A stretch of 64,000 nucleotides of DNA from an uncultured Cohaesibacter sp. Lineage in GTDB: Bacteria > Pseudomonadota > Alphaproteobacteria > Rhizobiales > Cohaesibacteraceae. How positions within the stretch are numbered: position 1 is the first letter of the stretch; each line of letters opens with the position of its first letter. Positions 55,897 to 64,000 of the stretch are shown here, piece after piece. The stretch lies in contig NZ_OY762905.1 of assembly GCF_963666525.1 (NCBI RefSeq), positions 2,400,001 to 2,464,000 on the forward strand. The letters run 5' to 3'. A model generated the notes under the pieces. The model was not told the DNA's origin and did no database searches. It was given only the letters and a program-made list of their open reading frames with translations. Made by a program: the position numbers and the translations under genes.

Positions 55897-55952
55897 AAAA
55901 TGCCTCGATCAAGTCGCTTTCACTCTCTTATCGAAGCACTCTTAAGTTGAGA

Positions 55953-56402
55953 CTAACCCCTATCCTTAACGCTTTCCATCACCACGAAGGTGGAGGTGTG
56001 GGAGACATAGGGAAGCGCGGAGATCTTTTCGCCCAGCACCTTGCGATAGTTGCTCATGTCGCGGGTGCGGATCTTCAGGAGATAGTCGAAATTCGATGCA
56101 ATCATGTGGCATTGCTCGATCTCGCGGATATGGCGCGTGGCCTCGTTGAAGGCGTTGAGCGCTTCCGAGCGGGTGTCGCTGAGGGTCACCTGCACAAAGG
56201 CGATATGGCCCTCGCCGAGCTTCTCCGGATCGAGAATGGCGCCATAGCCCCGGATGAAACCTCCCTCCTCGAGTCTGCGCATGCGGATCTGGCACGGTGT
56301 CTTGGACAAACCGACCTTTTTCGCCAGCTCGGTCACGGTGATACGACCGTCATCTGCGAGAATTGCGAGGATATTTCGGTCTATCTTATCCAAATTGTCC
56401 AT
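55953..56402 (-). CDS. putR: Lrp/AsnC-family regulator, probable PutR
   Basis: A 149-residue Lrp/AsnC regulator. The N-terminal winged HTH reads DNLDKIDRNILAIL and TVTELAKKVGLSKTPCQIRMRRLE (in part), and the C-terminal RAM ligand domain follows with GHIAFVQVTLSD and CHMIASNFDYLLKIRTRD. It is divergent from putA, the usual arrangement of the alphaproteobacterial PutR activator, which turns on putA with proline. ATG 56402 gives the standard N-terminus. The 232 bp shared promoter region contains a short palindrome at 56447. Confidence 0.85.
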   Translation of the reverse strand: MDNLDKIDRNILAILADDGRITVTELAKKVGLSKTPCQIRMRRLEEGGFIRGYGAILDPEKLGEGHIAFVQVTLSDTRSEALNAFNEATRHIREIEQCHMIASNFDYLLKIRTRDMSNYRKVLGEKISALPYVSHTSTFVVMESVKDRG

Positions 56403-56634
56403 CAAATGCCCATTTCGTAGAGAATTGGCAAAAATTAAGCCAAATAATTCGTGCGAATATCCTAAATCTATCAGAACTATGGTCACTCTGCCTAGCCGAT
56501 TTCAGCTATTCTTGAACGATAATAAGTCACAATCACACAGCCTGCCGGTTGTTGCATCTGACAATGAAACTGCGTCAAAAGCAGATCAGAGCGCCCATCA
56601 CAATCGTCAGGATCTCACTTTCCAGGAGAGCCCT
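56403..56634. promoter_or_regulatory. putR-putA divergent promoter region
   Basis: This 232 bp region separates the two start codons. It contains ATTCG-TG-CGAAT (56447-56458), a 12-base palindrome with perfect five-base arms that could be a PutR or proline-responsive operator. The surrounding sequence is AT-rich. A potential frame continues upstream of the putA ATG but has no support. Confidence 0.4.
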
Positions 56635-59600
56635 ATGGATCAGCAGTCTTTTGACTCAAGCACCGATCTGGACGCCCGCCTATCCGAGCTGCGTCAGGTC
56701 ATTCGCGAGCACTATCTGGCCGATGAAGCCAGCAACGTCCGCCGGTTGATTGAAGAAGCCCACATGGATGAACGCATGAGCCTGCGCATTTCCCAGCGCG
56801 CGGCCGACCTCATCCGTACCATCCGCACCACCACCAAGCCATCGATGATGGAAAACTTCCTTGCCGAATATGGTCTGTCGACCCGTGAGGGCGTGGCGCT
56901 TATGTGCCTGTCCGAAGCGCTGCTGCGCGTGCCCGATGCCGAGACCATCGATGCCCTGATCAACGACAAGATCACCCCCAGCGAATGGGGCCAGCACCTG
57001 GGTCAGTCCACCTCGTCGCTCATCAATGCCTCCACATGGGGCCTGATGCTGACCGGCAGCATCCTGAAGGAAAAGGAAGAGGAAGGTCTCGCCGCCTCCA
57101 TGCGATCCATGGTCAAGCGCCTTGGCGAGCCGGTGATCCGCACCGCCGTCGGTCAGGCCATGAAGGAGCTGGGCCGCCAGTTCGTGTTGGGTACCACCAT
57201 CGAGAAAGCCATCGAGCGCGGCAAGCATTACGAAGCCAAGGGCTTCACCTATTCCTATGACATGCTTGGCGAGGCAGCCCGCACCGAAGCGGACGGCATC
57301 AAGTATCATCTGGCCTATTCCAAGGCCATCGCCACTCTTGCCCCTTTCTGCAAGTCGCCATCGGTGCACAAGAACCCCGGTCTCTCGGTCAAGCTTTCTG
57401 CCCTGCATCCGCGCTATGAAGAAGGCAAGAAGGCCCGCGTGATGTCCGAGCTGGTGTCACGCACCTTCGGTCTTGCCCTGCTTGCCCGCTCGGCGAACAT
57501 GAACTTCACCATCGACGCCGAGGAAATGGATCGCCTTGATCTGTCGCTTGATGTCATCGAGGCAGTTCTGTCCAATCCGGCCCTTGAGGGCTGGGACGGT
57601 TTTGGCGTGGTCGTGCAGGCCTTCGGCCATCGCGCCTCCTTCGTCATCGACTGGCTCTACATGCTGTCCAGGAAACTCGATCGCAAGATCACGATCCGTC
57701 TCGTCAAGGGCGCCTACTGGGACAGCGAAATCAAGCGTGCCCAGGTCATGGGCCTGGAAGGCTTCCCGGTCTTTACCCGCAAGGTAAACTCAGACGTTTC
57801 CTACCTTTCGAACGCCCGTCGTCTGTTTGACATGACCGACCACATCTATCCGCAGTTCGCCTCGCACAACGCCCACACGGCAACCGCCGTGATGGAAATG
57901 GCCGTCTCCGCTCGCGTTGGCAAGGGGTCCTACGAGCTGCAGCGCCTGCATGGCATGGGTGATGCCCTGCATGATACCCTCGTCAAGCAGGAAAAGGTCG
58001 CCTGCCGCATCTATGCGCCGGTCGGTGCCCATTCCGATCTGCTGGCCTATCTGGTCCGCCGCCTGCTGGAAAACGGCTCCAACTCCTCCTTCGTCAACCA
58101 GATCGTCGACACCGACATCTCGCCGGAAGAAATCGCCGGGGATCCGTTTGCCAAAGTGCGCGAGCTGGGTGACTCCATCGAGAATCCGTTCCTGACCAAG
58201 CCGAAGGACATCTTCAAGGGCACCCGTCGCAACTCCACCGGCTGGGATCACACCGATCCGCTGACCATTGCCGCCATCGACGCCGAGCGGAACAAGTTCA
58301 AGTCCCACATCTGGGACGTGTCGCCGCTCATCGCCGATTACAAGTCAAAGGAAGCGTCCGCTCCGGTCTATAACCCGGCGGATCGTGACGAACAGATCGG
58401 TACGCTCGTCAAGGCTGCTCCGGCCGACGTCGAAAAGGCACTGGCCGCCAGCGAGAAGGGCTTTGCCGAATGGTCAGCCAAACCGGCGGCAGAACGCTCG
58501 GCCATTTTGCTCAAGATTGGTGAGCTCTACGAAGCCAATGCGCCGGAACTCTTTGCCATTGCCGCCCGTGAGGCTGGCAAGGTGATGACCGACGCCATCG
58601 GTGAAGTGCGTGAGGCGGTCGACTTTGCCTATTACTATGCCGCCGAAGCCGAGCGGATCGAAAACGAAGCCAAGAACGGCCGGATGGCGCGTGGCACCAT
58701 CGCCTGCATCTCGCCATGGAACTTCCCGCTGGCCATCTTCTCCGGCCAGATCTTCGCAGCGCTCGCTGCCGGCAATGCGGTCATCGCCAAGCCAGCCGGC
58801 CCGACCGGCATCATGGCCTTCCGCGCGGTCCAGCTGATGCATGAAGCTGGTGTTCCAAAGGGAGCCATCCAGTTGCTGCCCGGCAGCGGCTCCGTTGTCG
58901 GCACGCCGATCACCTCCGATCCGCGCATTGCCGGTGTCTGCTTCACCGGTTCCACCGATACCGCCCAGACCATCAACCGCGCCATGGCAGAGACGCTCGA
59001 TCCGAGCGCTCCGCTGATTGCCGAAACCGGTGGTCTGAATGCCATGATCGTCGACTCGACGGCGCTGCCGGAACAGGCGGTCAAGGATGTCGTTTCGTCT
59101 GCGTTCCAGTCGGCAGGTCAGCGCTGTTCCGCTTTGCGTATGCTGTATGTTCAGGAAGATATCTATGATCATGTCATGAAGATGCTGCAAGGCGCCATCG
59201 ATCAGCTTTCCCTCGGCAATCCGTGGGACTGGTCAACAGACATCGGTCCGGTGATCGACGAAGCCGCCAAGGCCGGTATCGACAATCACTGCGACAAGAT
59301 GCGGGGCAAGGGTCGGCTGATCAAGCAGCTGACCACGCCGAAGAAAGGCGTCTTCTGTGCTCCGACCATCATCGAGCTCAGCGGCATCGAGGAACTGGAA
59401 GAGGAAATCTTCGGTCCGGTTCTGCATGTTGCCAAATTCAAGGCTGGTAAGCTCAATGATGTCATTGCGGCCATCAACGCCAAGGACTTCGGCCTGACAT
59501 TCGGCCTGCACACACGCATGGACAATCGCGTGCAGGAAGTGATCGACCAGATCAAGGTCGGCAACGCCTATATCAACCGCAACCAGATCGGCGCCGTCGT

Positions 59601-60339
59601 TGCCTCCCAGCCATTCGGTGGCGAGGGGCTGTCTGGCACCGGCCCGAAGGCGGGCGGTCCCAACTATGTGGAACGCTTCTATCTGCCCAACAAGCATGAG
59701 GAACCTGCCGTACCGGAAGGGGACGCCGCACCAGTCACCGAGGTGCAATATGCGATCCACCAGATCCGAGCCGACAAGACCAAACGCAAGAGCTGGGCCG
59801 GCAAGGAATTCCGCTTTGCCGCGCTCAAGAGCGCCTATAACCTGCCGGTATCCTTCGATAGCTTCCTGCGTCGCGACATGAGCCCGCGGGAGATGTCTGG
59901 GCCGACCGGAGAATCCAACCGGCTGACCTTTGCGCCGCGCGGTGTGGTGCTGGTCGCCGGTGCAACCGAACAGATGGCGCTTCTGCAGACCGTCGCGGCT
60001 CTGGTGGCTGGCAACGGCGTGGTCCTCGTTGGTCCGGGTGCCAAGGTGATGGCTGGCAAACTCTCCGAGAGTGGTGCGCCGGTCATCGGTCTTGAAGGCA
60101 TTCTGGATCCCGAAGCCATGGGCAAGCTGGAAGGCGTCGATGCAATTGCCTATATGGCCGACAACGACACCCTGCGCAAGGTTCGCAAGGGACTGGCCAA
60201 ACGGGACGGGGCGTTGCTGCCTCTGATCACGGAAGCCAATCCGTTCCGCTTCAGCCTTGAACGCCATGTCTGTGTTGACACCACCGCAGCCGGTGGCAAC
60301 GCAACATTGCTGGCCGCAGCCGAGGGCGAAGCCAAATAA
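56635..60339 (+). CDS. putA: Bifunctional proline dehydrogenase / glutamate-semialdehyde dehydrogenase PutA
   Basis: A 1234-residue enzyme that oxidises proline to glutamate in two linked steps. The FAD-binding proline dehydrogenase barrel occupies roughly residues 180-460 (KLSALHPRYE, RLVKGAYWDSEIKRAQ). The aldehyde dehydrogenase has catalytic Glu797 in ETGG and Cys831 in QSAGQRCSALR. The C-terminal region (from about residue 1085, PRGVVLVAGATEQMALLQ) is the extra ALDH-like domain of long type B PutA. There is no N-terminal ribbon-helix-helix DNA-binding domain, so unlike E. coli PutA it is not autoregulatory; divergent putR fits. ATG 56635 has CAGGAGAG upstream. Confidence 0.96.
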   Translation: MDQQSFDSSTDLDARLSELRQVIREHYLADEASNVRRLIEEAHMDERMSLRISQRAADLIRTIRTTTKPSMMENFLAEYGLSTREGVALMCLSEALLRVPDAETIDALINDKITPSEWGQHLGQSTSSLINASTWGLMLTGSILKEKEEEGLAASMRSMVKRLGEPVIRTAVGQAMKELGRQFVLGTTIEKAIERGKHYEAKGFTYSYDMLGEAARTEADGIKYHLAYSKAIATLAPFCKSPSVHKNPGLSVKLSALHPRYEEGKKARVMSELVSRTFGLALLARSANMNFTIDAEEMDRLDLSLDVIEAVLSNPALEGWDGFGVVVQAFGHRASFVIDWLYMLSRKLDRKITIRLVKGAYWDSEIKRAQVMGLEGFPVFTRKVNSDVSYLSNARRLFDMTDHIYPQFASHNAHTATAVMEMAVSARVGKGSYELQRLHGMGDALHDTLVKQEKVACRIYAPVGAHSDLLAYLVRRLLENGSNSSFVNQIVDTDISPEEIAGDPFAKVRELGDSIENPFLTKPKDIFKGTRRNSTGWDHTDPLTIAAIDAERNKFKSHIWDVSPLIADYKSKEASAPVYNPADRDEQIGTLVKAAPADVEKALAASEKGFAEWSAKPAAERSAILLKIGELYEANAPELFAIAAREAGKVMTDAIGEVREAVDFAYYYAAEAERIENEAKNGRMARGTIACISPWNFPLAIFSGQIFAALAAGNAVIAKPAGPTGIMAFRAVQLMHEAGVPKGAIQLLPGSGSVVGTPITSDPRIAGVCFTGSTDTAQTINRAMAETLDPSAPLIAETGGLNAMIVDSTALPEQAVKDVVSSAFQSAGQRCSALRMLYVQEDIYDHVMKMLQGAIDQLSLGNPWDWSTDIGPVIDEAAKAGIDNHCDKMRGKGRLIKQLTTPKKGVFCAPTIIELSGIEELEEEIFGPVLHVAKFKAGKLNDVIAAINAKDFGLTFGLHTRMDNRVQEVIDQIKVGNAYINRNQIGAVVASQPFGGEGLSGTGPKAGGPNYVERFYLPNKHEEPAVPEGDAAPVTEVQYAIHQIRADKTKRKSWAGKEFRFAALKSAYNLPVSFDSFLRRDMSPREMSGPTGESNRLTFAPRGVVLVAGATEQMALLQTVAALVAGNGVVLVGPGAKVMAGKLSESGAPVIGLEGILDPEAMGKLEGVDAIAYMADNDTLRKVRKGLAKRDGALLPLITEANPFRFSLERHVCVDTTAAGGNATLLAAAEGEAK

Positions 60340-60379
60340 TAATAGTCAAAGACTGAATGAATACCCCTATTCCTGGAAG

Positions 60380-60411
60380 CCCCGGAAGCCTCGTGCTTTC
60401 GGGGTCTTTTT
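60380..60411 (+). terminator. Rho-independent terminator after putA
   Basis: CCCCGGAAGC and GCTTTCGGGG pair over ten bases with one G-U pair and a five-base loop, followed by TC-TTTTT. Confidence 0.88.
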
Positions 60412-60562
60412 ATGGGCGGGCCGTCTTTGGTCAGACTCTGTTCAGGTTATCGGCAGATTTTCTGGGCGACCGTTTCCAATCCCCGCTTGTGAATTCTCCT
60501 GCGTCCTGTAAAACAGGGGAAGACAGCATGACAACGACAGCGCTGCAGTCTCGAGGACCATT

Positions 60563-61483
60563 GTGCCAAGAAAACTCCCCCCTTTCAGTGCCCTCAAGGC
60601 ATTTGAAGCGGCAGCCAGAAACGGATCATTCGCGCGGGCGGCCGTAGAGCTAGACGTCACCGCCACCGCCGTCAGCCAGCATGTCAAAGGCATGGAAAGC
60701 TGGCTGGGTGAGGCCCTGTTCGAGCGTCATTCCAACGGCGTGGCACTTACGCCCCGTGCCGAAAGGCTTCTGCCCGAAGCAACCCGCCTGCTGGACGACA
60801 TTGCCCGCCTGCTGCCCCCGGCGGCGCAGGAGGATCAGACCGTTTCCGTAACGATATCTGCACTCAAGGCTTTTGCAGACGGCTGGCTTGGTCCGCATCT
60901 GGCGGATTTCCAGGCCGCCAACCCAGGCGTGACGGTGCATGTGGAAACCGAAAACCGGCATGGCCATTTCGAAAGGGAACAAGACAGCGATCTGATCATC
61001 GCCCTTGCACCCACCGAGAAGAGCGGTTTGCTGTCCGAACTGCTGTTCGAGGACACAATCATGCCGGTCTGCTCCGAGCAATATCGCGATCTTCTGGGGT
61101 TGCGGTCGGAGGCTGTCTGGACCTCGGTTACCCTGCTTCACGATAGCCTGTGGGAGGGTGACTGGCAGCAATGGGGTCAGTTGTCGACCAGCGCGGCGTT
61201 AAAGCCGGCAGCACTCGACTGGACTGTCGGGCCACGCTATCCCAATCACTGGCTGCTGCTGGAGGCTGCCCGACAGGGCCGCGGGATCGCCATGGCCCAT
61301 ATGGCGCTGGCCGCCTCGTCTCTTGCCGATCATTCGCTGGTACCGCTTGCCGCAGCATCTGTGCCCACCGGCCAGAGCTACCATCTGATCCGGCATCGGG
61401 GCCATCGGTCTCCCGCCGCAATTCAGCTGCGCGCCTGGTTATTGCAGGCATTGAGAACGGTGGATCACCGCCCGGCTGTCTGA
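60563..61483 (+). CDS. LysR-family transcriptional regulator (GcvA-like)
   Basis: A 306-residue LysR regulator. The winged HTH (about 6-65) reads FSALKAFEAAARNGSFARAAVELDVTATAVSQHVKGME in part, with LGEALFERHSNGVALTP at its end. The rest is a periplasmic-binding-type effector domain. The start is GTG 60563 with GAGG upstream. It belongs to the GcvA-like branch by the FSALKAFEAAAR pattern. The target is unknown. No divergent gene partner is next to it: putA ends 224 bp upstream, reading the same way. Confidence 0.88.
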   Translation: MPRKLPPFSALKAFEAAARNGSFARAAVELDVTATAVSQHVKGMESWLGEALFERHSNGVALTPRAERLLPEATRLLDDIARLLPPAAQEDQTVSVTISALKAFADGWLGPHLADFQAANPGVTVHVETENRHGHFEREQDSDLIIALAPTEKSGLLSELLFEDTIMPVCSEQYRDLLGLRSEAVWTSVTLLHDSLWEGDWQQWGQLSTSAALKPAALDWTVGPRYPNHWLLLEAARQGRGIAMAHMALAASSLADHSLVPLAAASVPTGQSYHLIRHRGHRSPAAIQLRAWLLQALRTVDHRPAV

Positions 61484-62004
61484 TTGCCGCGAAAACACAT
61501 CAACTCGATCGAAAGAAAAGAAAAAAGGAGACCCCCAAGCTGGAGCCTCCTTGAGAATGTGATCCATGGGCGTAGCACCAGCAGAGGAACGTCGAGGGGA
61601 GGAGAGAGACGCACTGGCAAGCCCGAACCACAAGGTTACAATCAATCTAGACTGCGCGCTTCGCGCACACTTTGATCAAGGTCATTTTGGCGTTTCTATT
61701 GGTGTTGGACCTATGCGACGAAACAGCGCAGTTTGGAAAAACTACTTATACTTTCGACATTCGCACTTTCCGTAAAGGGAAGATTTGGGCTCGCAATCGC
61801 TCAACGGACCATTCCGTTTACGTGAAGAGAAGTATTGAGGATTGCCGCTTGATGTCCTTTTCAATCCCTTGAAATATAACGCATTCATATGCAGCCGCAA
61901 AGGCGAAAAAAAATCGCCCGGAATGGTCCGGGCGACGATCTTGTCCAAAAAAGATGGTTCGGTTTCCCTTTACGATAAGGGAAAGTGCAACAGCAAGGGC
62001 TGCC
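61484..62004. other. Intergenic region LysR gene - grpE
   Basis: The 521 bp gap between convergent genes holds several short open frames without family features, judged spurious. A weak hairpin with arms AAGGAG (61525-61530) and CTCCTT (61547-61552) may end the LysR transcript. The grpE terminator (61906-61934) is strong. Confidence 0.5.
61906..61934 (-). terminator. Rho-independent terminator after grpE
   Basis: Perfect 8-base arms CGCCCGGA (61915-61922) and TCCGGGCG (61927-61934) around ATGG, followed on the minus strand by a run of eight T residues. Confidence 0.9.
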
Positions 62005-62670
62005 CTAGATGCTACGGTCGAGACCTTCGCTATCAGAGGCCCCACTGCCCTGCCCGCCTGTGTCGCCAGCTGCCTGTGGGGCGATTTTCGGGCCACCCTT
62101 GGCAACCCCTACCATCGCAGGGCGCAGTACGCGGGTGCCGATGACATAGCCAGCCTGCATGACCTGAATCACCGTGTTGTTCGGAACATTCGGGTTGGGC
62201 ACTTCAAACATTGCCTGATGATAGTTCGGGTCGAATTTCTCACCTTCCGGGTCGAGCTTCTTGACGCCATGCTTCTCCAGCGTCTTGAGCATTTCCCGTT
62301 CGGTCATCTCGGTGCCTTCGAGCAGTGCCTTCAGAGTTCCGTCCGCTGAGGTCTTTTCCTCGTCCGGGATCACTTCAAGCCCACGGCGCAGGTTGTCGGC
62401 GACTGCCAGCATGTCGCGGGCGAAGCTGGCAACGGAATACTGCTTGGCGTCGCTGATTTCCTTTTCTGTGCGACGACGCAGGTTTTCCATCTCGGCAATG
62501 GTGCGCAGCAGATGGTCCTTCATTTCGGACGCTTCTTTTTCCATTTCGGCGATGCGAAGCTCTGCTGCCTCCAGCGGATTGAGATAAGGCTCCTCTTGGG
62601 AAACCTCTTCAGCCGGAGCCTCGGCAAGCGGGTCTACGACAGCTTCGGAGTTACGGGTTTCGTCAGACAT
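62005..62670 (-). CDS. grpE: Nucleotide exchange factor GrpE
   Basis: A 221-residue protein, longer than E. coli GrpE because of acidic and low-complexity ends. The N-terminal helical coiled-coil covers about residues 30-85 ([20 protein letters not shown], in part). The C-terminal beta-wing has [18 protein letters not shown] and [27 protein letters not shown], the GrpE signature in part. GrpE releases ADP from DnaK. It lies 157 bp after hrcA on the same strand and ends at a strong terminator. Confidence 0.96.
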   Translation of the reverse strand: MSDETRNSEAVVDPLAEAPAEEVSQEEPYLNPLEAAELRIAEMEKEASEMKDHLLRTIAEMENLRRRTEKEISDAKQYSVASFARDMLAVADNLRRGLEVIPDEEKTSADGTLKALLEGTEMTEREMLKTLEKHGVKKLDPEGEKFDPNYHQAMFEVPNPNVPNNTVIQVMQAGYVIGTRVLRPAMVGVAKGGPKIAPQAAGDTGGQGSGASDSEGLDRSI

Positions 62671-62827
62671 TTATCAGCCTCTATTTTGCTTGGTTGCCCA
62701 TCAATCACTATGAGCGGTATCGGTGCGAGCCATAAGGTTGCCCCGGATATCGAGCTTTCTGACAAAAAAATCAAGGGCTCTGCGGGAAAGAGTTGGATAA
62801 AGCCCCATTATTGGCCCGATTGTGTCA

Positions 62828-63940
62828 TCACTCGTTGGTTTCAAACCGCCTTGCCGGATCCGACAGCATGCTGCTGAGCACGCGCGCCGTGTAATCGACC
62901 ATCGGCACGATGCGGGCATAGTTGAGCCGCGTCGGTCCGATGATGCCGAGCACGCCGACGATCTTCTGGTTGGCATCCCGATAGGGCGAGACGATGACCG
63001 ATGAACCGGACAGGGAAAACAGCTGGTTCTCCGAGCCGATATAGATGCGTACGCCGTCGCCCTTTTCGGCGAGTTCAAGCAGCTGGATGAAATCCTTCTT
63101 GGACTCCAGATCATCAAACAGATGCCGGATGCGCTCCAGATCTTCCTGGGCGCTGACGTTTTCCAGAAGCTTCGACCGGCCACGGATGATCAGACTCTGC
63201 GGATGATCGGCACTGGCCCCGGCCCATGTCGCCACGCCCGATTCCACCAGCTTGGCGGTGAGGTCGTCAAGTTCGGCCTGCAGCTCACCGCGATGGGCCT
63301 CGATTTCGCGCTGGGCTTCCGACAGGGTCTTGCCGCGGATATGGGCATTGAGAAAATTGCTTGCCTCGGTGAGCGCCGAGGCCGGAAGGCCCTTGGGCAG
63401 GGTCATCAGACGGTTCTCGACCTTGTCATCCTCATCGACGAGGACCACCAGCGCCTTGGTCGCTTCCAGCCGCACAAACTCCACATGCTTGAGGCGCTGG
63501 TCCTGCTTGTTGGCCAGCACCAGTCCCGCCCCGGACGAAAGGCCGGACAGCATCTGGCTGGCCTTGGTCAACAGGGTTTCAAAGCCCGCATCGGGTTGAT
63601 GGGAGGCAACCATCTGGCGCTTGATGGTATTGCGCTCGTCGTTGGAAAGATCGCCGAACTCCATCATGGCGTCCACGAAGAAGCGCAGGCCCATTTCCGT
63701 CGGCAACCGCCCGGCGCTGGTATGCGGCGAATAGATCAGCCCCAGCTGCTCCAGATCCGACATCACGTTGCGCACCGAAGCAGGAGATAGCGAAATCGGC
63801 AGGGCGCGGGAGATGTTCCGCGATCCGACCGGATCACCAGTGGACAGATAGGATTCCACGATGTGACGGAAAATGTCCCTCACCCGGTCATCCATTCCGA
63901 TCAATGGCGGAATCTGATTGAGACGATCACGTTCAAACAT
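62828..63940 (-). CDS. hrcA: Heat-inducible transcription repressor HrcA
   Basis: A 370-residue repressor. The N-terminal winged HTH carries DIFRHIVESYLSTGDPVGSRNISR (in part) and LSPASVRNVMSDLE; the C-terminal GAF-like domain ends in RLNYARIVPMVDYTARVLSSML. HrcA normally represses groESL, and sometimes dnaK, through CIRCE. No CIRCE repeat was seen anywhere in the window, so its targets lie elsewhere. ATG 63940 is used. Its promoter region is cut by the window edge. Confidence 0.95.
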   Translation of the reverse strand: MFERDRLNQIPPLIGMDDRVRDIFRHIVESYLSTGDPVGSRNISRALPISLSPASVRNVMSDLEQLGLIYSPHTSAGRLPTEMGLRFFVDAMMEFGDLSNDERNTIKRQMVASHQPDAGFETLLTKASQMLSGLSSGAGLVLANKQDQRLKHVEFVRLEATKALVVLVDEDDKVENRLMTLPKGLPASALTEASNFLNAHIRGKTLSEAQREIEAHRGELQAELDDLTAKLVESGVATWAGASADHPQSLIIRGRSKLLENVSAQEDLERIRHLFDDLESKKDFIQLLELAEKGDGVRIYIGSENQLFSLSGSSVIVSPYRDANQKIVGVLGIIGPTRLNYARIVPMVDYTARVLSSMLSDPARRFETNE

Positions 63941-64000
63941 GTCACTACCCGTATCAAGGCCGTCCGGTTCACAAGGCGAACAGGATAGGGCCGCTGCATC
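63941..64000. other. Window edge upstream of hrcA
   Basis: Sixty bases upstream of hrcA; too short to call a promoter or neighbouring gene. Confidence 0.4.

Noticed and set aside
61842-62144. Plus-strand open frames over the grpE terminator and 3' end
   Set aside because: Antisense or terminator sequence; no supporting features.

Overview
The window is a 64 kb piece of chromosome from an alphaproteobacterium. Gene content and order point to the order Hyphomicrobiales (Rhizobiales): leuS-lptE-holA, parB-parA-rsmG-mnmG-mnmE-rho-hemJ-hemE, maf-aroE-coaE-dnaQ-secB-fxsA-Tim44-mltA-smr, hslU-hslV//hisB-DUF2628-hisHAF-hisE-coaA, and hrcA-grpE with dnaK-dnaJ and a rhizobial-type pmtA nearby. A marine or salt-exposed member, for example a Cohaesibacter relative, is a guess based on the glucosylglycerate gene pair and moderate GC. 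The sequence alone cannot settle the genus. No rRNA, tRNA, CRISPR, IS element or prophage was recognised.

Layout. 1-4 kb: a lone cyclic-nucleotide-binding protein, a CenR-like response regulator, a CowN homologue (protects nitrogenase from CO), an L,D-transpeptidase-type protein and yggS. 4-8.5 kb: leuS, lptE, holA. 8.7-10 kb: a TetA-like MFS exporter inserted between holA and parB. 10-23 kb is the chromosome-organisation core: parAB, rsmG, mnmG, mnmE, rho, hemJ and hemE. It carries eight parS-like 16-mers, four of them packed into 144 bp between mnmE and mnmG. A 646 bp gene-free, partly AT-rich stretch between hemE and maf has a perfect TTAA-N7-TTAA CtrA box and DnaA-box-like 9-mers. This is the place where alphaproteobacterial oriC is known to lie, so the window very probably holds the chromosomal origin and its centromere.

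20-36 kb: origin-proximal housekeeping genes (maf, aroE, coaE, dnaQ, secB, fxsA, Tim44-like, mltA, smr, an XRE regulator, hslUV), then the histidine cluster with coaA, a PfkB sugar/adenosine kinase and an EI24/CysZ-like membrane protein. 37-46 kb: nth, an AraC-MGMT fusion, gpmA, dapB, two cell-surface-type genes (ELM1-like and pyruvyl-transferase-like), a DUF3592 protein, pyrF, an FMN reductase and pmtA. 47-51 kb: dnaK and dnaJ, separated by an FkbM methyltransferase gene and preceded by an excellent alphaproteobacterial RpoH promoter. 51-55 kb: alkB, then a probable glucosylglycerate operon (phosphatase, GpgS synthase, lipid-kinase-like gene). 55-61 kb: an unknown membrane protein, the proline-catabolism pair putR/putA (divergent) and a LysR regulator. 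62-64 kb: grpE and hrcA, with the window ending just upstream of hrcA.

The strongest second-look items are the parS array with the hemE-maf origin, the RpoH promoter of dnaK, the fkbM insertion in dnaKJ, cowN, the gpgS/gpgP pair, and three identical 10-mers spaced 42 and 41 bp apart in a gene-free stretch at 43.5 kb.
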